NCBI GenBank assembly: GCA_937948705.1
Contig: CALECF010000047.1
Span: 1-55,107, forward strand
Length of the DNA stretch: 55,107 bases
Source of the DNA: an uncultured Anaerosolibacter sp.
GTDB taxonomy: Bacteria > Bacillota_A > Clostridia > Peptostreptococcales > Thermotaleaceae
Reading direction: 5' to 3'
Part shown: positions 1 through 7,277 of the stretch, in pieces
Layout: every line of letters begins with the position of its first letter
Position numbering within the stretch: position 1 is the stretch's first letter
The notes under the pieces: model-generated
What the model saw: only the letters and a program-made list of their open reading frames with translations
Database searches by the model: none
Told to the model about the DNA's origin: nothing
Program-made: the position numbers and the translations under genes

Positions 1-83
1 GATTTCATTAATTAAATCCTAAGGAAAAAGATAAAAAGGCTATGGTAAAACTCCCACTAAAAACCCTATAATGTTATTTAAGT

Positions 84-107
84 AACATTACTATAGTAAT
101 GTTTTTT
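84..107 (+). terminator. Perfect palindrome with T-run (terminator or operator)
   Basis: Positions 84-103 read the same on both strands and are followed by TTTT, which fits an intrinsic terminator for a gene left of the window. The centre of the palindrome is ACTATAGT (90-97). The same octamer recurs at 122-129 over the -35 box of the next promoter, so this could equally be an upstream operator. Confidence 0.55.
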
Positions 108-118
108 GTATTTAATTC

Positions 119-147
119 TTGACTATAGTCAATATAACTGATATAAT
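119..147 (+). promoter_or_regulatory. Sigma-A promoter of the XRE regulator with overlapping operator
   Basis: TTGACT (119-124) and TATAAT (142-147) are separated by exactly 17 bases, a near-consensus sigma-A promoter. The -35 box lies inside the perfect palindrome TTGACTATAGTCAA (119-132). A dimeric repressor bound there would block polymerase, so autorepression by the downstream regulator is likely. That last step is inference. Confidence 0.8.
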
Positions 148-181
148 TTATTTTGTCAACAGAAGAAAGGTTTGATAAAAA

Positions 182-574
182 ATGGGAAATGAAGAAAAGA
201 GTATATATTTTGGTGAACTCGTAAAAGAGGAAAGAACAAAACGTGGATTAACGCTAAAAGCACTTTCACAAGAGTTTCTAGAAAGGCACAAAGTTGAAGT
301 TTCCGAAAATTATTTGTATCAGTTAGAAGCTGGCAGAAAGCAAAACCCTTCTGCCACTATTCTCCTTCCCTTAATTGACATCCTTGGTCTAGAGATTCAA
401 GATGTGTTTGCCTCATTTGGCTATGATTATAACAGGGTAGTAGAAAATAAGTATTATGACTTGGAACAACTACCTGGTATAGATATTTTTAACGGTTTTA
501 AGAGGCTTACATTGAAAGAAAAGCAAGTAATGGTGCAGGTAACTAAACTTATACTGTCTTTGAAAGAAAAATAA
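182..574 (+). CDS. XRE-family helix-turn-helix transcriptional regulator
   Basis: This is a 130-residue DNA-binding protein of the Cro/CI-like XRE superfamily. Residues about 13-70 form the five-helix domain, including the conserved LEAGRKQNPS stretch that ends the recognition-helix region (residues 48-57). The helix 2 to helix 3 turn is a few residues longer than usual. The C-terminal 60 residues show no domain I recognise and may mediate dimerisation. The promoter ahead of it carries a palindrome over the -35 box, typical of a self-controlling repressor. It lies 186 bases before a tyrosine recombinase, a pairing common in phage-like and integrative elements. The target genes cannot be read from the sequence. 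Confidence 0.88.
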   Translation: MGNEEKSIYFGELVKEERTKRGLTLKALSQEFLERHKVEVSENYLYQLEAGRKQNPSATILLPLIDILGLEIQDVFASFGYDYNRVVENKYYDLEQLPGIDIFNGFKRLTLKEKQVMVQVTKLILSLKEK

Positions 575-760
575 TCTGTTTTTGAAAGGAAGTGATATAG
601 CACTTTACGATACTAATGTTTAGATATTCTAGATTTATTATTTACAATACATACTAACCAAAATGGTCAGAACATGCTAAAGACAATACTAGAGGGACTC
701 TTGAAATCTTAAACAACAAGAGTTATACGTTTTGACTGTCATTCGAAAAGGAGAATGTCA

Positions 761-1738
761 GTGAAAACTCAAGACGAAAACGAAATCAGAAGAATTCCTA
801 CAAGTGCTACAATCAAACAAGCGATTGAAGATTTCCCAAACTACCTTTACACCAATGGGAAAACAGGCTCAACTAAAGAAGCATACATGAGGGATGTTAG
901 AGTTTTTTATGAATTCATGAAGAATAAATTTCCTTCTATTCGTTATGTTAACGCCCTTACACCAAACGAGATTAAGTTCTACAAAGACCATCTGCTTAAT
1001 TTGGCTTATGGTGAGCAAGCTAGCCTCGCTACAATCAAACGTAGATTTAATGGGCTAAAGGTGTTTTTCAACTTCCTTAAAGAATCAAATTTTGTTGTCA
1101 GAAACATCATTGCTCACGACACGTTTGGCAACAAAAGGAATAATACTTATCATGGAGACCTGAATAAGTTACTCCTCCCAAACTATCTAAGACAAGACGA
1201 AATTGACATTATTATCAATGTAGCTCAAAAAAAAGTCTGTAAGAATACATATCGTGATGTCGCTGTTTTAGAGATGCTTAGAAGTGTAGGCTGTCGAAGG
1301 AGTACAATCCTTTCTTTAGAATGGAAGGATGTGGATTTTTTTAAAGAAGAAATTCTGTTAAAACATTCTAAAACTGGTAGTGCAAACTATGTACGACTAC
1401 CAAAACGTCTGAAAGAAGCTCTTCTTAACTATCGGGATAGTTTGGGAGTAGTACCTATTGGAAAAGTATTCATTTCTAGGCAAGGTGAAAGCCTTTCTAC
1501 TTCGGCTTTTAACGACATGTTCAAGAAGCATGTAGAGTCTTCTGGCTTTGAGGATAAGAAAGGATTTGAAATAACAGCGAAGACGTTTAGACATTCTTTC
1601 ATTACGTTCATGGTGCAAAATAACATGCCCCTCGATAAAATAATGAGATATACAGGGCATAAAGACAAGGAAACCCTTGCCATCTATACGCATCTCAACG
1701 CAAATGACCTAGATGACGTTGCCAACTTGATTGGATAG
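761..1738 (+). CDS. Tyrosine recombinase / phage-type integrase
   Basis: This is a site-specific DNA recombinase of the lambda-integrase/Xer family, about 325 residues. A SAM-like core-binding domain (about 20-115) is followed by the catalytic domain (about 145-315). Counting from the ATG at 755, the active-site residues are R181 (GCRRST), K206 (HSKTGS), R279 (KTFRHSF), H302 (GHKD) and nucleophile Y311 (AIYTH). The first residue of the usual HxxR box is lysine here (K276). I chose the GTG at 761 because AGGAG lies seven bases upstream; the ATG at 755 is too close to it. No attachment-site repeat is visible in the window, so whether it mobilises an element is unknown. It could also be a domesticated Xer-like protein. 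Confidence 0.9.
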   Translation: MKTQDENEIRRIPTSATIKQAIEDFPNYLYTNGKTGSTKEAYMRDVRVFYEFMKNKFPSIRYVNALTPNEIKFYKDHLLNLAYGEQASLATIKRRFNGLKVFFNFLKESNFVVRNIIAHDTFGNKRNNTYHGDLNKLLLPNYLRQDEIDIIINVAQKKVCKNTYRDVAVLEMLRSVGCRRSTILSLEWKDVDFFKEEILLKHSKTGSANYVRLPKRLKEALLNYRDSLGVVPIGKVFISRQGESLSTSAFNDMFKKHVESSGFEDKKGFEITAKTFRHSFITFMVQNNMPLDKIMRYTGHKDKETLAIYTHLNANDLDDVANLIG

Positions 1739-1747
1739 ATAAGGAAA

Positions 1748-1788
1748 AACCCATACCCCTAAAAAGGATATGGGTTAACTTATTTTTT
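1748..1788 (+). terminator. Terminator after the recombinase gene
   Basis: AACCCATA (1748-1755) pairs with TATGGGTT (1769-1776), followed by a T-rich tract. It sits 10 bases after the recombinase stop codon. Confidence 0.8.
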
Positions 1789-1921
1789 GGCCCTTGTTTT
1801 CTAATGAGAAGTATATTATTATATAATCAAATAATTACATATGGTACAAAGGATTAACAGGTTCGATATGTACGCATATAAACTCGGTTATGGCTTGCTT
1901 GTAAAAAACCGTACAATAACA

Positions 1922-1950
1922 GAAAAACACTAGCCTGTAAGCTAGTGTTT
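1922..1950 (-). terminator. Terminator of the RNase P RNA gene
   Basis: On the minus strand AAACACTAGC and GCTAGTGTTT flank a 5-6-base loop and run into five T residues. It lies directly after the 3' end of rnpB. Confidence 0.85.
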
Positions 1951-1958
1951 ATCACGTT

Positions 1959-2307
1959 TTAACGAGCAAATCTGTAAGCCGAGTTCTGTATTTGACAGTC
2001 ATCTTTCTAGATCTACTGTTGCCAGTAGATTCAAGCGACCTACCACGGGACACGACGAGCCGCCGCTTTTTTAGTCCCTACTTGGTCTTGCTCCCGGTGG
2101 GGTTTACAGAGCCAACTAGTCGCCTAGTTGCTGGTGAGCTCTTACCTCACCTTTCCATCCTTACCAGATTGCTCTGGCGGTCTATTTCTGTTGCACTTTC
2201 CTTGGAGTCGCCTCCACTGGGTATTACCCAGCACCTTGCCCTATGGAGCTCGGACTTTCCTCGTCCGTGAATAATCACGTCCGCGACCATCTGACTTACT
2301 CGTTTTT
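1959..2307 (-). ncRNA. rnpB: RNase P RNA (ribozyme subunit, bacterial type)
   Basis: This is the catalytic RNA that removes 5' leaders from pre-tRNAs together with RnpA. Recognition is direct: on the minus strand the 5' part carries GAGGAAAGTCCGAGCTCC (conserved P4 core), and the 3' part carries ACAGAACTCGGCTTAC, the distal half of P4. AACGAG near the 5' end pairs with CTCGTT at the 3' end to form P1. It has its own promoter (2330-2358) and terminator (1922-1950). The ends are estimates from P1 pairing; transcription may begin near 2322. Length is about 350 nt, normal for the family. Open frames across it on the plus strand are chance. Confidence 0.97.
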
Positions 2308-2329
2308 CTTTTATTCGAGAACAAATACT

Positions 2330-2358
2330 ATCTTATCATATGGGTATAGGTATGTCAA
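2330..2358 (-). promoter_or_regulatory. Sigma-A promoter of rnpB
   Basis: On the minus strand TTGACA (2353-2358) and TAAGAT (2330-2335) are 17 bases apart. Predicted transcription start is near 2322. Confidence 0.8.
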
Positions 2359-2396
2359 AGACCAAATACTGGAACTCTAATCCCTATCTCCTACCC

Positions 2397-3104
2397 CTAT
2401 TCACTCTTGTGCAATATTCTACCACAATTGTCGCAGGTTGCAACCTCACCTTTTCTAATCGCCGTAACCGTCATCACGGGTAAATCCATATTGCATCCTG
2501 CACAAATGTCTTCATTGATACGGGCTACAGGTTTATTCTTTCTAGCTTTAATATATTCATAAAGGTCCATATCCTTTTTGCTAATCTGAGCTTTTAGCTT
2601 CTCTAATTCCTTTGTAATGTCCTCAACTTCCTTCTCAATACCCTCTATATTCTTTTGTCGTTCTCCCAACATTTTTTTTATCTGCCCGCCGAGTTTACGT
2701 TCATTACCATGCATCACATCACTATTCTTTTCATGGTTCTCCAAAGATTCAATAGCTTTGATAAGGCTTCCTTCAATTTCTGCCACTTCGCCTTCCATTT
2801 TCTCTTGATCCTTCAGTAATACAGCTAATTGCTTTAAGTCGCTAATTTTTCCGCCATATAGGTTACCCCTATTTTCTTCTTTCTTCATATTCATTTCCTC
2901 TAGTAATTGCTCCAACCGTTTTATGTCTATTTGACTTTCATCGATGGCTCCCCTTATATCCTCATACTGCTTCTTTACATTTTTATGCTCCTGGATATTT
3001 TCCTGAATTACCTTTCCACCCGTAAACTGTTTCTTTTGTTTCATTACTTCCTCTAATTGTTCCTCTAGTTCTTGTAATCTCCATAATTGATCCGTTGTTT
3101 TCAT
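2397..3104 (-). CDS. Coiled-coil protein with C4-type zinc ribbon
   Basis: This protein is predicted to be 235 residues. A long charged coiled coil (about residues 5-185) precedes a C-terminal C4 zinc ribbon with CxxC pairs at about 201/204 and 224/227 (CAGC and CDNC). This is the architecture of the widespread zf-RING_7/C4 zinc-ribbon family, thought to bind nucleic acid; the exact role is not established. I chose the ATG at 3104 because GGGGA lies just upstream; an in-frame ATG 19 codons earlier lacks a good site. It follows trmK and the Nif3-family gene, its usual neighbours in Clostridia, though a terminator-like hairpin separates it from the latter. Confidence 0.85.
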   Translation of the reverse strand: MKTTDQLWRLQELEEQLEEVMKQKKQFTGGKVIQENIQEHKNVKKQYEDIRGAIDESQIDIKRLEQLLEEMNMKKEENRGNLYGGKISDLKQLAVLLKDQEKMEGEVAEIEGSLIKAIESLENHEKNSDVMHGNERKLGGQIKKMLGERQKNIEGIEKEVEDITKELEKLKAQISKKDMDLYEYIKARKNKPVARINEDICAGCNMDLPVMTVTAIRKGEVATCDNCGRILHKSE

Positions 3105-3186
3105 AGAATCCCCGCTTTCATTATAATTTTTCATGTTCATCAGCCTACTTATTAACTTCATTCATACTTGTCTTTGATAACTGAAA

Positions 3187-3213
3187 AAGAATAGGCAAAA
3201 AAAACCTATTCTT
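3187..3213 (-). terminator. Terminator at the end of the Nif3-family gene
   Basis: AAGAATAGG and CCTATTCTT on the minus strand pair around a T8 loop and are followed by TTTTTC. The hairpin overlaps the stop codon, so the next gene may depend on readthrough or its own weak promoter. Confidence 0.7.
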
Positions 3214-4330
3214 AGAGAATGCAAAACGGATTGATATACACGGTTGATGGAAATATATCAATATTGTAATTCAATTGTTTCGACATTTCCTCTAAGGAAA
3301 GGGCAATCATTCTACATGCAAAAGCCTCTGTTTCAAAATGCCCTGCATCGATAACAGCTATACCCAATTGTGCAGCATACTGGGCATCATGGTATTTTAC
3401 ATCCCCAGTAATGTAGCAGTCACAGCCAGCTTTATAAGCATCGTAAATAAACTCTGCACCACTCCCTGTGCAAAGGGCAACCTTTTGAACCCATTGATTC
3501 ACATCGCCAACTACTCTGACATAATTCAAACCTAGTTTCAGCTTTATTTCATCACAAAGTAAGGACATCTTCATACTTTCCTTCAACATACCTACTCTCC
3601 CTATCCCATGTGATTCTATTTCATTGGTCAGGGCGAATATGTCATAGGCTACTTCCTCATAAGGATGAGCATCTTTCATCTTTTGTATCACGGCCTTCAT
3701 ATTCTTTTGACTTACAATCGTCTCTAGTCGATATTCTGATGTTCTCTCAAGCTTATTTTCTATGCCTATATAGGGGTTACTGCCCTCCAAAGGCATAAAA
3801 GTTCCTTTACCCATCGTTTGATAGGTACAATAACTATAATCACCAATATGTCCTGCGCCTGCATCACAAATAGATGTCCGTACTTCTTCTATATGGCTCT
3901 CTGGTACAAACACCACAATCTTATAATATAATTCTTGATATGATTTCTTTAACAATGCCACACTTTCTAGATTCAATAATTTGGCGAAAACATCATTTGT
4001 TCCGCCCGCTGCGCTATCTAGATTCGTATGGGCGCAATAAAGGATGATATTATGTTGTATTAGCTTATGAACCATTCGACCAACAGGATCATGGGTGCAG
4101 ATTGATTTTAATGGCTTAAAGATCAAAGGATGATGGGTAATCACCATATCTACCTTTTTCTCAACAGCCTCATCAATTACGGCATCCGTCACTTCTAAAC
4201 AGACCATAATTTTGTGAACATCCCTATCCCTATCACCTATTTGAAGACCTACATTATCCCATGATTCTGCCAAATAAGTAGGTGCAAGGCCCTCTATTAA
4301 CTTTATGACTGTTTTACATTTTTCAGGCAT
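3212..4330 (-). CDS. Nif3-like dinuclear metal-centre hexameric protein (YqfO/YbgI family)
   Basis: The protein is 372 residues, the longer form in which a PII-like domain is inserted in the middle of the Nif3 fold. Metal ligands are visible: VITHHPL (H66, H67), AHTNLDSAAGG (H101, D105) and DAGHFETE near residue 333. Some databases call the family GTP cyclohydrolase 1 type 2 homologue, but no reaction is well proven. The start is supported by AGAGGTG upstream. Its first 28 bases overlap the end of trmK, so the two are translationally coupled, as in other Firmicutes. Confidence 0.92.
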   Translation of the reverse strand: MPEKCKTVIKLIEGLAPTYLAESWDNVGLQIGDRDRDVHKIMVCLEVTDAVIDEAVEKKVDMVITHHPLIFKPLKSICTHDPVGRMVHKLIQHNIILYCAHTNLDSAAGGTNDVFAKLLNLESVALLKKSYQELYYKIVVFVPESHIEEVRTSICDAGAGHIGDYSYCTYQTMGKGTFMPLEGSNPYIGIENKLERTSEYRLETIVSQKNMKAVIQKMKDAHPYEEVAYDIFALTNEIESHGIGRVGMLKESMKMSLLCDEIKLKLGLNYVRVVGDVNQWVQKVALCTGSGAEFIYDAYKAGCDCYITGDVKYHDAQYAAQLGIAVIDAGHFETEAFACRMIALSLEEMSKQLNYNIDIFPSTVYINPFCIL

Positions 4331-5010
4331 GCCAACACCTCTTCCAGTTTCTCAACCTTTTGAAGACACATATCTCGCTTTTCATTTGCAATCTCACTGT
4401 TCTGTCCAGCAAGCTGACCAAGAATCTCACTGTACTTCTTCAGATGCTTATTGATAAACTCCACCACTAGTGGATCTTTATTTTCAATAAGCTTTTCTCC
4501 AATTTCATAGTAAATCTCATCTGAAACAGATTGTATTCCTTTTTGCACAACCATGATTTCATAGATTCGATGATCTTCTTTCACAAGCCTTTCATTCACA
4601 ATCTTGAAGCCATTGCTTAAAAGCCATCGTCTCAAATCATCTTGGGCTACCATAGGCTGAAGCACAAAAGTGTTTATGGAAGTAGTGATTTCGAGATGAC
4701 CCACCAAAATATCTCGGATCAATAGCCCGCCCATACCTGCAATAATCACAGTATCTACTTCACCGGCTTGTAAAACTTCTAGTCCATTACCCAATCTCGC
4801 TTCAATGTAATTCTCCATATGATGTAAAGCGATATTTTTTTGAGCACTTTGCAACGGACCATTATTCACATCCGCGGCGATAACTTTCCTAGCTATTTTA
4901 TTTTTTATCAAATATACAGGTATATAGCCATGATCCGTCCCAATATCTGCTACACGATCATTTTGTGGTATAAGCTTCGCAATCGTTAAAAGTCTAGGTG
5001 TTAATTTCAT
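4303..5010 (-). CDS. trmK: tRNA (adenine-22-N1)-methyltransferase
   Basis: TrmK methylates N1 of A22 in bacterial tRNAs using SAM. The Rossmann-fold SAM motif VADIGTDHGYIPVYL is at about residues 20-35, followed by the acidic AADV strand and the AGMGG motif typical of this family. A helical C-terminal part (about residues 160-235) completes the protein at the expected length of about 235 residues. The ATG at 5010 is preferred because GAGGGA lies five bases upstream. It is coupled to the Nif3-family gene downstream. An extended -10 box at 5033-5041 could drive it independently of the HAD gene. Confidence 0.93.
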   Translation of the reverse strand: MKLTPRLLTIAKLIPQNDRVADIGTDHGYIPVYLIKNKIARKVIAADVNNGPLQSAQKNIALHHMENYIEARLGNGLEVLQAGEVDTVIIAGMGGLLIRDILVGHLEITTSINTFVLQPMVAQDDLRRWLLSNGFKIVNERLVKEDHRIYEIMVVQKGIQSVSDEIYYEIGEKLIENKDPLVVEFINKHLKKYSEILGQLAGQNSEIANEKRDMCLQKVEKLEEVLACLKNVKQS

Positions 5011-5032
5011 AAAATCCCTCACTATATTATCC

Positions 5033-5041
5033 ATTATATCA
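5033..5041 (-). promoter_or_regulatory. Extended -10 promoter element ahead of trmK
   Basis: TGATATAAT on the minus strand combines a perfect TATAAT with an upstream TGn. The -35 region is poor, which is acceptable for extended -10 promoters. Evidence is the motif and its place 23 bases before the chosen trmK start. Confidence 0.5.
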
Positions 5042-5052
5042 TATTATGATCA

Positions 5053-5784
5053 CTATTCCCTAAGTAGATTTGGTAAACCTTCTACAAAATGAGATAAGTC
5101 CATGTAGCTACCTCTATAATCTGCAATAATTTCCATATTACTCCTATTAATGATATTATCTTCAACTAAGAAGGTTTTCATTCCTAGTTCAGCTACTATC
5201 AAATCCTCTTGCACATCATTTCCGACCATTAAACAGTCCCTAGGACTTTTATCTAGCTTTGAAAGTATCTCCTTATAGAATTCTATATGGGGCTTGCAAA
5301 AATGCATCGCCTCGTAGTCCGTGATTAGTTCGAAGTCATCTGGATCAAGTCCAGCCCAATGAATGCGATGAAGAATCGCTTGTCTTGGAAACAAGGGATT
5401 CGTCGCCACAACAAGTGTATAGCCTTTTTTCTTTAGTGACAAAATCATTTCCTTGACTGTTTGTAATGCTTTGCTATTACTTTTTAATTCTTTAAATTCT
5501 ATTCTATAAAATTCATCTAGAATGGGGGCAATTTCATCCAGGTTTTTTTGAATTTTAGGACAAAAAACCTCCATAAATGCGTCTGCATTGGTTTTGCTAG
5601 CTTCCCTATTTCCAATCATATACTCCGTAGATTCCCAGAGGGCTTTTTTGAATAGTTTTTCTTCTACTATATGGGAACACTTTTTTGATAGGGCATCCAA
5701 GTATTGTCCTAAAAAACGCTCCATATCAATGGGCAGCAGTGTCCCATCTAAGTCGAAAAGAATTGTATCCATCATAGTTTCCAT
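5053..5784 (-). CDS. HAD-family hydrolase (phosphoglycolate-phosphatase-like)
   Basis: Haloacid dehalogenase phosphatase of 243 residues. Motif I LFDLDGTLLP near the N-terminus supplies the two aspartates (nucleophile and general acid). Motif II is VVATNP, and motif IV is VGNDVQEDL. The alpha-helical segment between motifs I and II is a C1 cap. The substrate cannot be told; small phosphate esters are usual for this class. The ATG at 5784 has GGAG five bases upstream. It is 42 bases upstream of trmK on the same strand and diverges from a 67-residue gene starting at 5852. Confidence 0.88.
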   Translation of the reverse strand: METMMDTILFDLDGTLLPIDMERFLGQYLDALSKKCSHIVEEKLFKKALWESTEYMIGNREASKTNADAFMEVFCPKIQKNLDEIAPILDEFYRIEFKELKSNSKALQTVKEMILSLKKKGYTLVVATNPLFPRQAILHRIHWAGLDPDDFELITDYEAMHFCKPHIEFYKEILSKLDKSPRDCLMVGNDVQEDLIVAELGMKTFLVEDNIINRSNMEIIADYRGSYMDLSHFVEGLPNLLRE

Positions 5785-5851
5785 CCTTTCTCCAAAAATT
5801 CTCATGATAATTTCTCACTTTTAACAAAAAATAATCTAGGAGGTGTTTTTC

Positions 5852-6055
5852 ATGAATGAAAAAAAGACACAACATTCTCGCGATACAGCTCCTACTCAAA
5901 ATTTTATTGGCTTCAAATGGGGTGGAACAACAACCGAGTGGGAAGAAGAAGCAGATCAGTTCATGAACTGTCTTCAAGATCAATTCGATGCTAAAGAAAA
6001 TAATGCCAAAAAAGAAAAGAAAATAGAGTATGGAAAACAAAAACAATATTGGTAG
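5852..6055 (+). CDS. Small conserved-looking protein of unknown function
   Basis: I do not recognise this 67-residue protein. It is probably real: a perfect AGGAGG (5838-5843) lies eight bases before the ATG, the frame is closed, and it stands on the plus strand between two minus-strand genes and ends at a bidirectional terminator. It is hydrophilic and charged, with no membrane segment. The middle (NFIGFKWGGTTTEWEEEADQ) is aromatic and acidic; the C-terminal 20 residues are rich in lysine and end in tryptophan. It has no cysteines apart from one at about residue 42. A small spore- or stress-related protein is possible, but nothing in the sequence proves it. Confidence 0.7.
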   Translation: MNEKKTQHSRDTAPTQNFIGFKWGGTTTEWEEEADQFMNCLQDQFDAKENNAKKEKKIEYGKQKQYW

Positions 6056-6132
6056 TTTCCCTTACCCTAGCAAATCTCTTACATCTAAATCATATTATGC
6101 TCACAGATAAGTTCTTTTTATTCCCACCAATT

Positions 6133-6164
6133 ATAAAGATTCGCTTGAGCAAGCGAATCTTTAT
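6133..6164. terminator. Bidirectional terminator between the 67-residue gene and rpoD
   Basis: A 15-base perfect inverted repeat (6133-6147 with 6150-6164) lies between converging genes. It has T-rich sequence on both sides and overlaps the rpoD stop codon. Confidence 0.85.
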
Positions 6165-7252
6165 TCTAGATAATCCTTTAATTTCTTGCTTCTGCTAGGA
6201 TGTCGTAGCTTCCTCAATGCCTTTGCTTCAATCTGCCTTATTCGCTCTCTTGTAACATCAAATTTCTTCCCTACCTCTTCTAACGTTCTTGCACGTCCAT
6301 CATCCAATCCAAATCTCAGGCGTAAAACTTTTTGTTCTCTAGGTGTCAATGTATCCAGAACTTCTATCAGTTGTTCCTTTAACATAGAGAAGGCTGCAGC
6401 TTCTGCAGGAGCTGGTGCGTCATCATCAGGTATAAAATCCCCCAAATGACTATCTTCCTCTTCCCCGATAGGCGTCTCTAGAGATACTGGTTCTTGAGAA
6501 ATCTTTAAAATCTCTCTTACCTTTTCAACAGGAAGATCCATTTCCTTCCCAATCTCTTCTGGTCGTGGCTCCCTACCAAGTTCTTGTAGAAGCTGTCTTG
6601 AAACCCTGATTAGCTTATTTATTGTTTCAACCATATGCACTGGTATTCTAATAGTTCTCGCTTGGTCTGCAATTGCCCTTGTGATAGCCTGTCTAATCCA
6701 CCAAGTTGCGTAAGTACTGAATTTAAATCCTTTTCTAAAGTCAAACTTTTCAACGGCCTTGATCAGTCCGAGATTTCCTTCTTGGATTAAATCTAAAAAT
6801 AGCATTCCCCTACCGACATATCTTTTCGCAATGCTTACGACAAGACGAAGGTTTGCCTCACAAAGCCTACGCTTTGCTTCCTCATCACCCTGCTCCATCT
6901 TCTTTGCCAGTTCTATTTCTTCCTCACCAGAAAGCAATGGAACCTTTCCAATTTCTTTAAGATACATTCTAACAGGATCATCTATATTAATTCCCTTCGG
7001 GATAGAGAGGTCTAGATCTACGATTTCTTCTACTTCCGGAATATCCTCAATTTCAATTTCTGGTTCTTGCTCCCCCACAATATCGATACCCATCGAAGCC
7101 AAACTATCATAAACTTCTTCTATTTGTTCTTTGTCTAGGTCAATTTCTTCTAATGTATCCATGATCTCATTATAGGTAAGCATCCCTCGTTTTTTACCTT
7201 TATCGATTAAGTCCTTCACTGTTACGATACTGTTATCTATATTTTTGCTCAT
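6161..7252 (-). CDS. rpoD: RNA polymerase primary sigma factor (sigma-70/sigma-A)
   Basis: Housekeeping sigma factor directing RNA polymerase to -35/-10 promoters. From N to C it shows a region 1.1-like segment, region 1.2 ([11 protein letters not shown]), region 2 with the -10-binding stretch ([17 protein letters not shown] and [12 protein letters not shown]), region 3, and region 4 with the -35-binding helix-turn-helix ([20 protein letters not shown]). The 363-residue length is normal for Firmicutes. The start at 7252 is set by GGAGGG seven bases upstream; the upstream in-frame ATG at 7273 would put that site inside the gene. It follows dnaG by 25 bases, the classic dnaG-rpoD operon, and ends at a strong terminator. 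Confidence 0.98.
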   Translation of the reverse strand: MSKNIDNSIVTVKDLIDKGKKRGMLTYNEIMDTLEEIDLDKEQIEEVYDSLASMGIDIVGEQEPEIEIEDIPEVEEIVDLDLSIPKGINIDDPVRMYLKEIGKVPLLSGEEEIELAKKMEQGDEEAKRRLCEANLRLVVSIAKRYVGRGMLFLDLIQEGNLGLIKAVEKFDFRKGFKFSTYATWWIRQAITRAIADQARTIRIPVHMVETINKLIRVSRQLLQELGREPRPEEIGKEMDLPVEKVREILKISQEPVSLETPIGEEEDSHLGDFIPDDDAPAPAEAAAFSMLKEQLIEVLDTLTPREQKVLRLRFGLDDGRARTLEEVGKKFDVTRERIRQIEAKALRKLRHPSRSKKLKDYLE

Positions 7253-7277
7253 CTTGCTTCCCTCCTTCCCCATAATG

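Noticed and set aside
658..735. Peptide-like open stretch of 25 codons between the XRE gene and the recombinase.
   Set aside because: It is bounded by stops on both sides, has no start codon and matches no family I know. It might be a decayed gene remnant, but the evidence is too thin to list.
1992..2270. Open frame of 92 codons on the plus strand.
   Set aside because: It lies wholly antisense to the RNase P RNA, whose conserved elements are unmistakable. It has no ribosome site.
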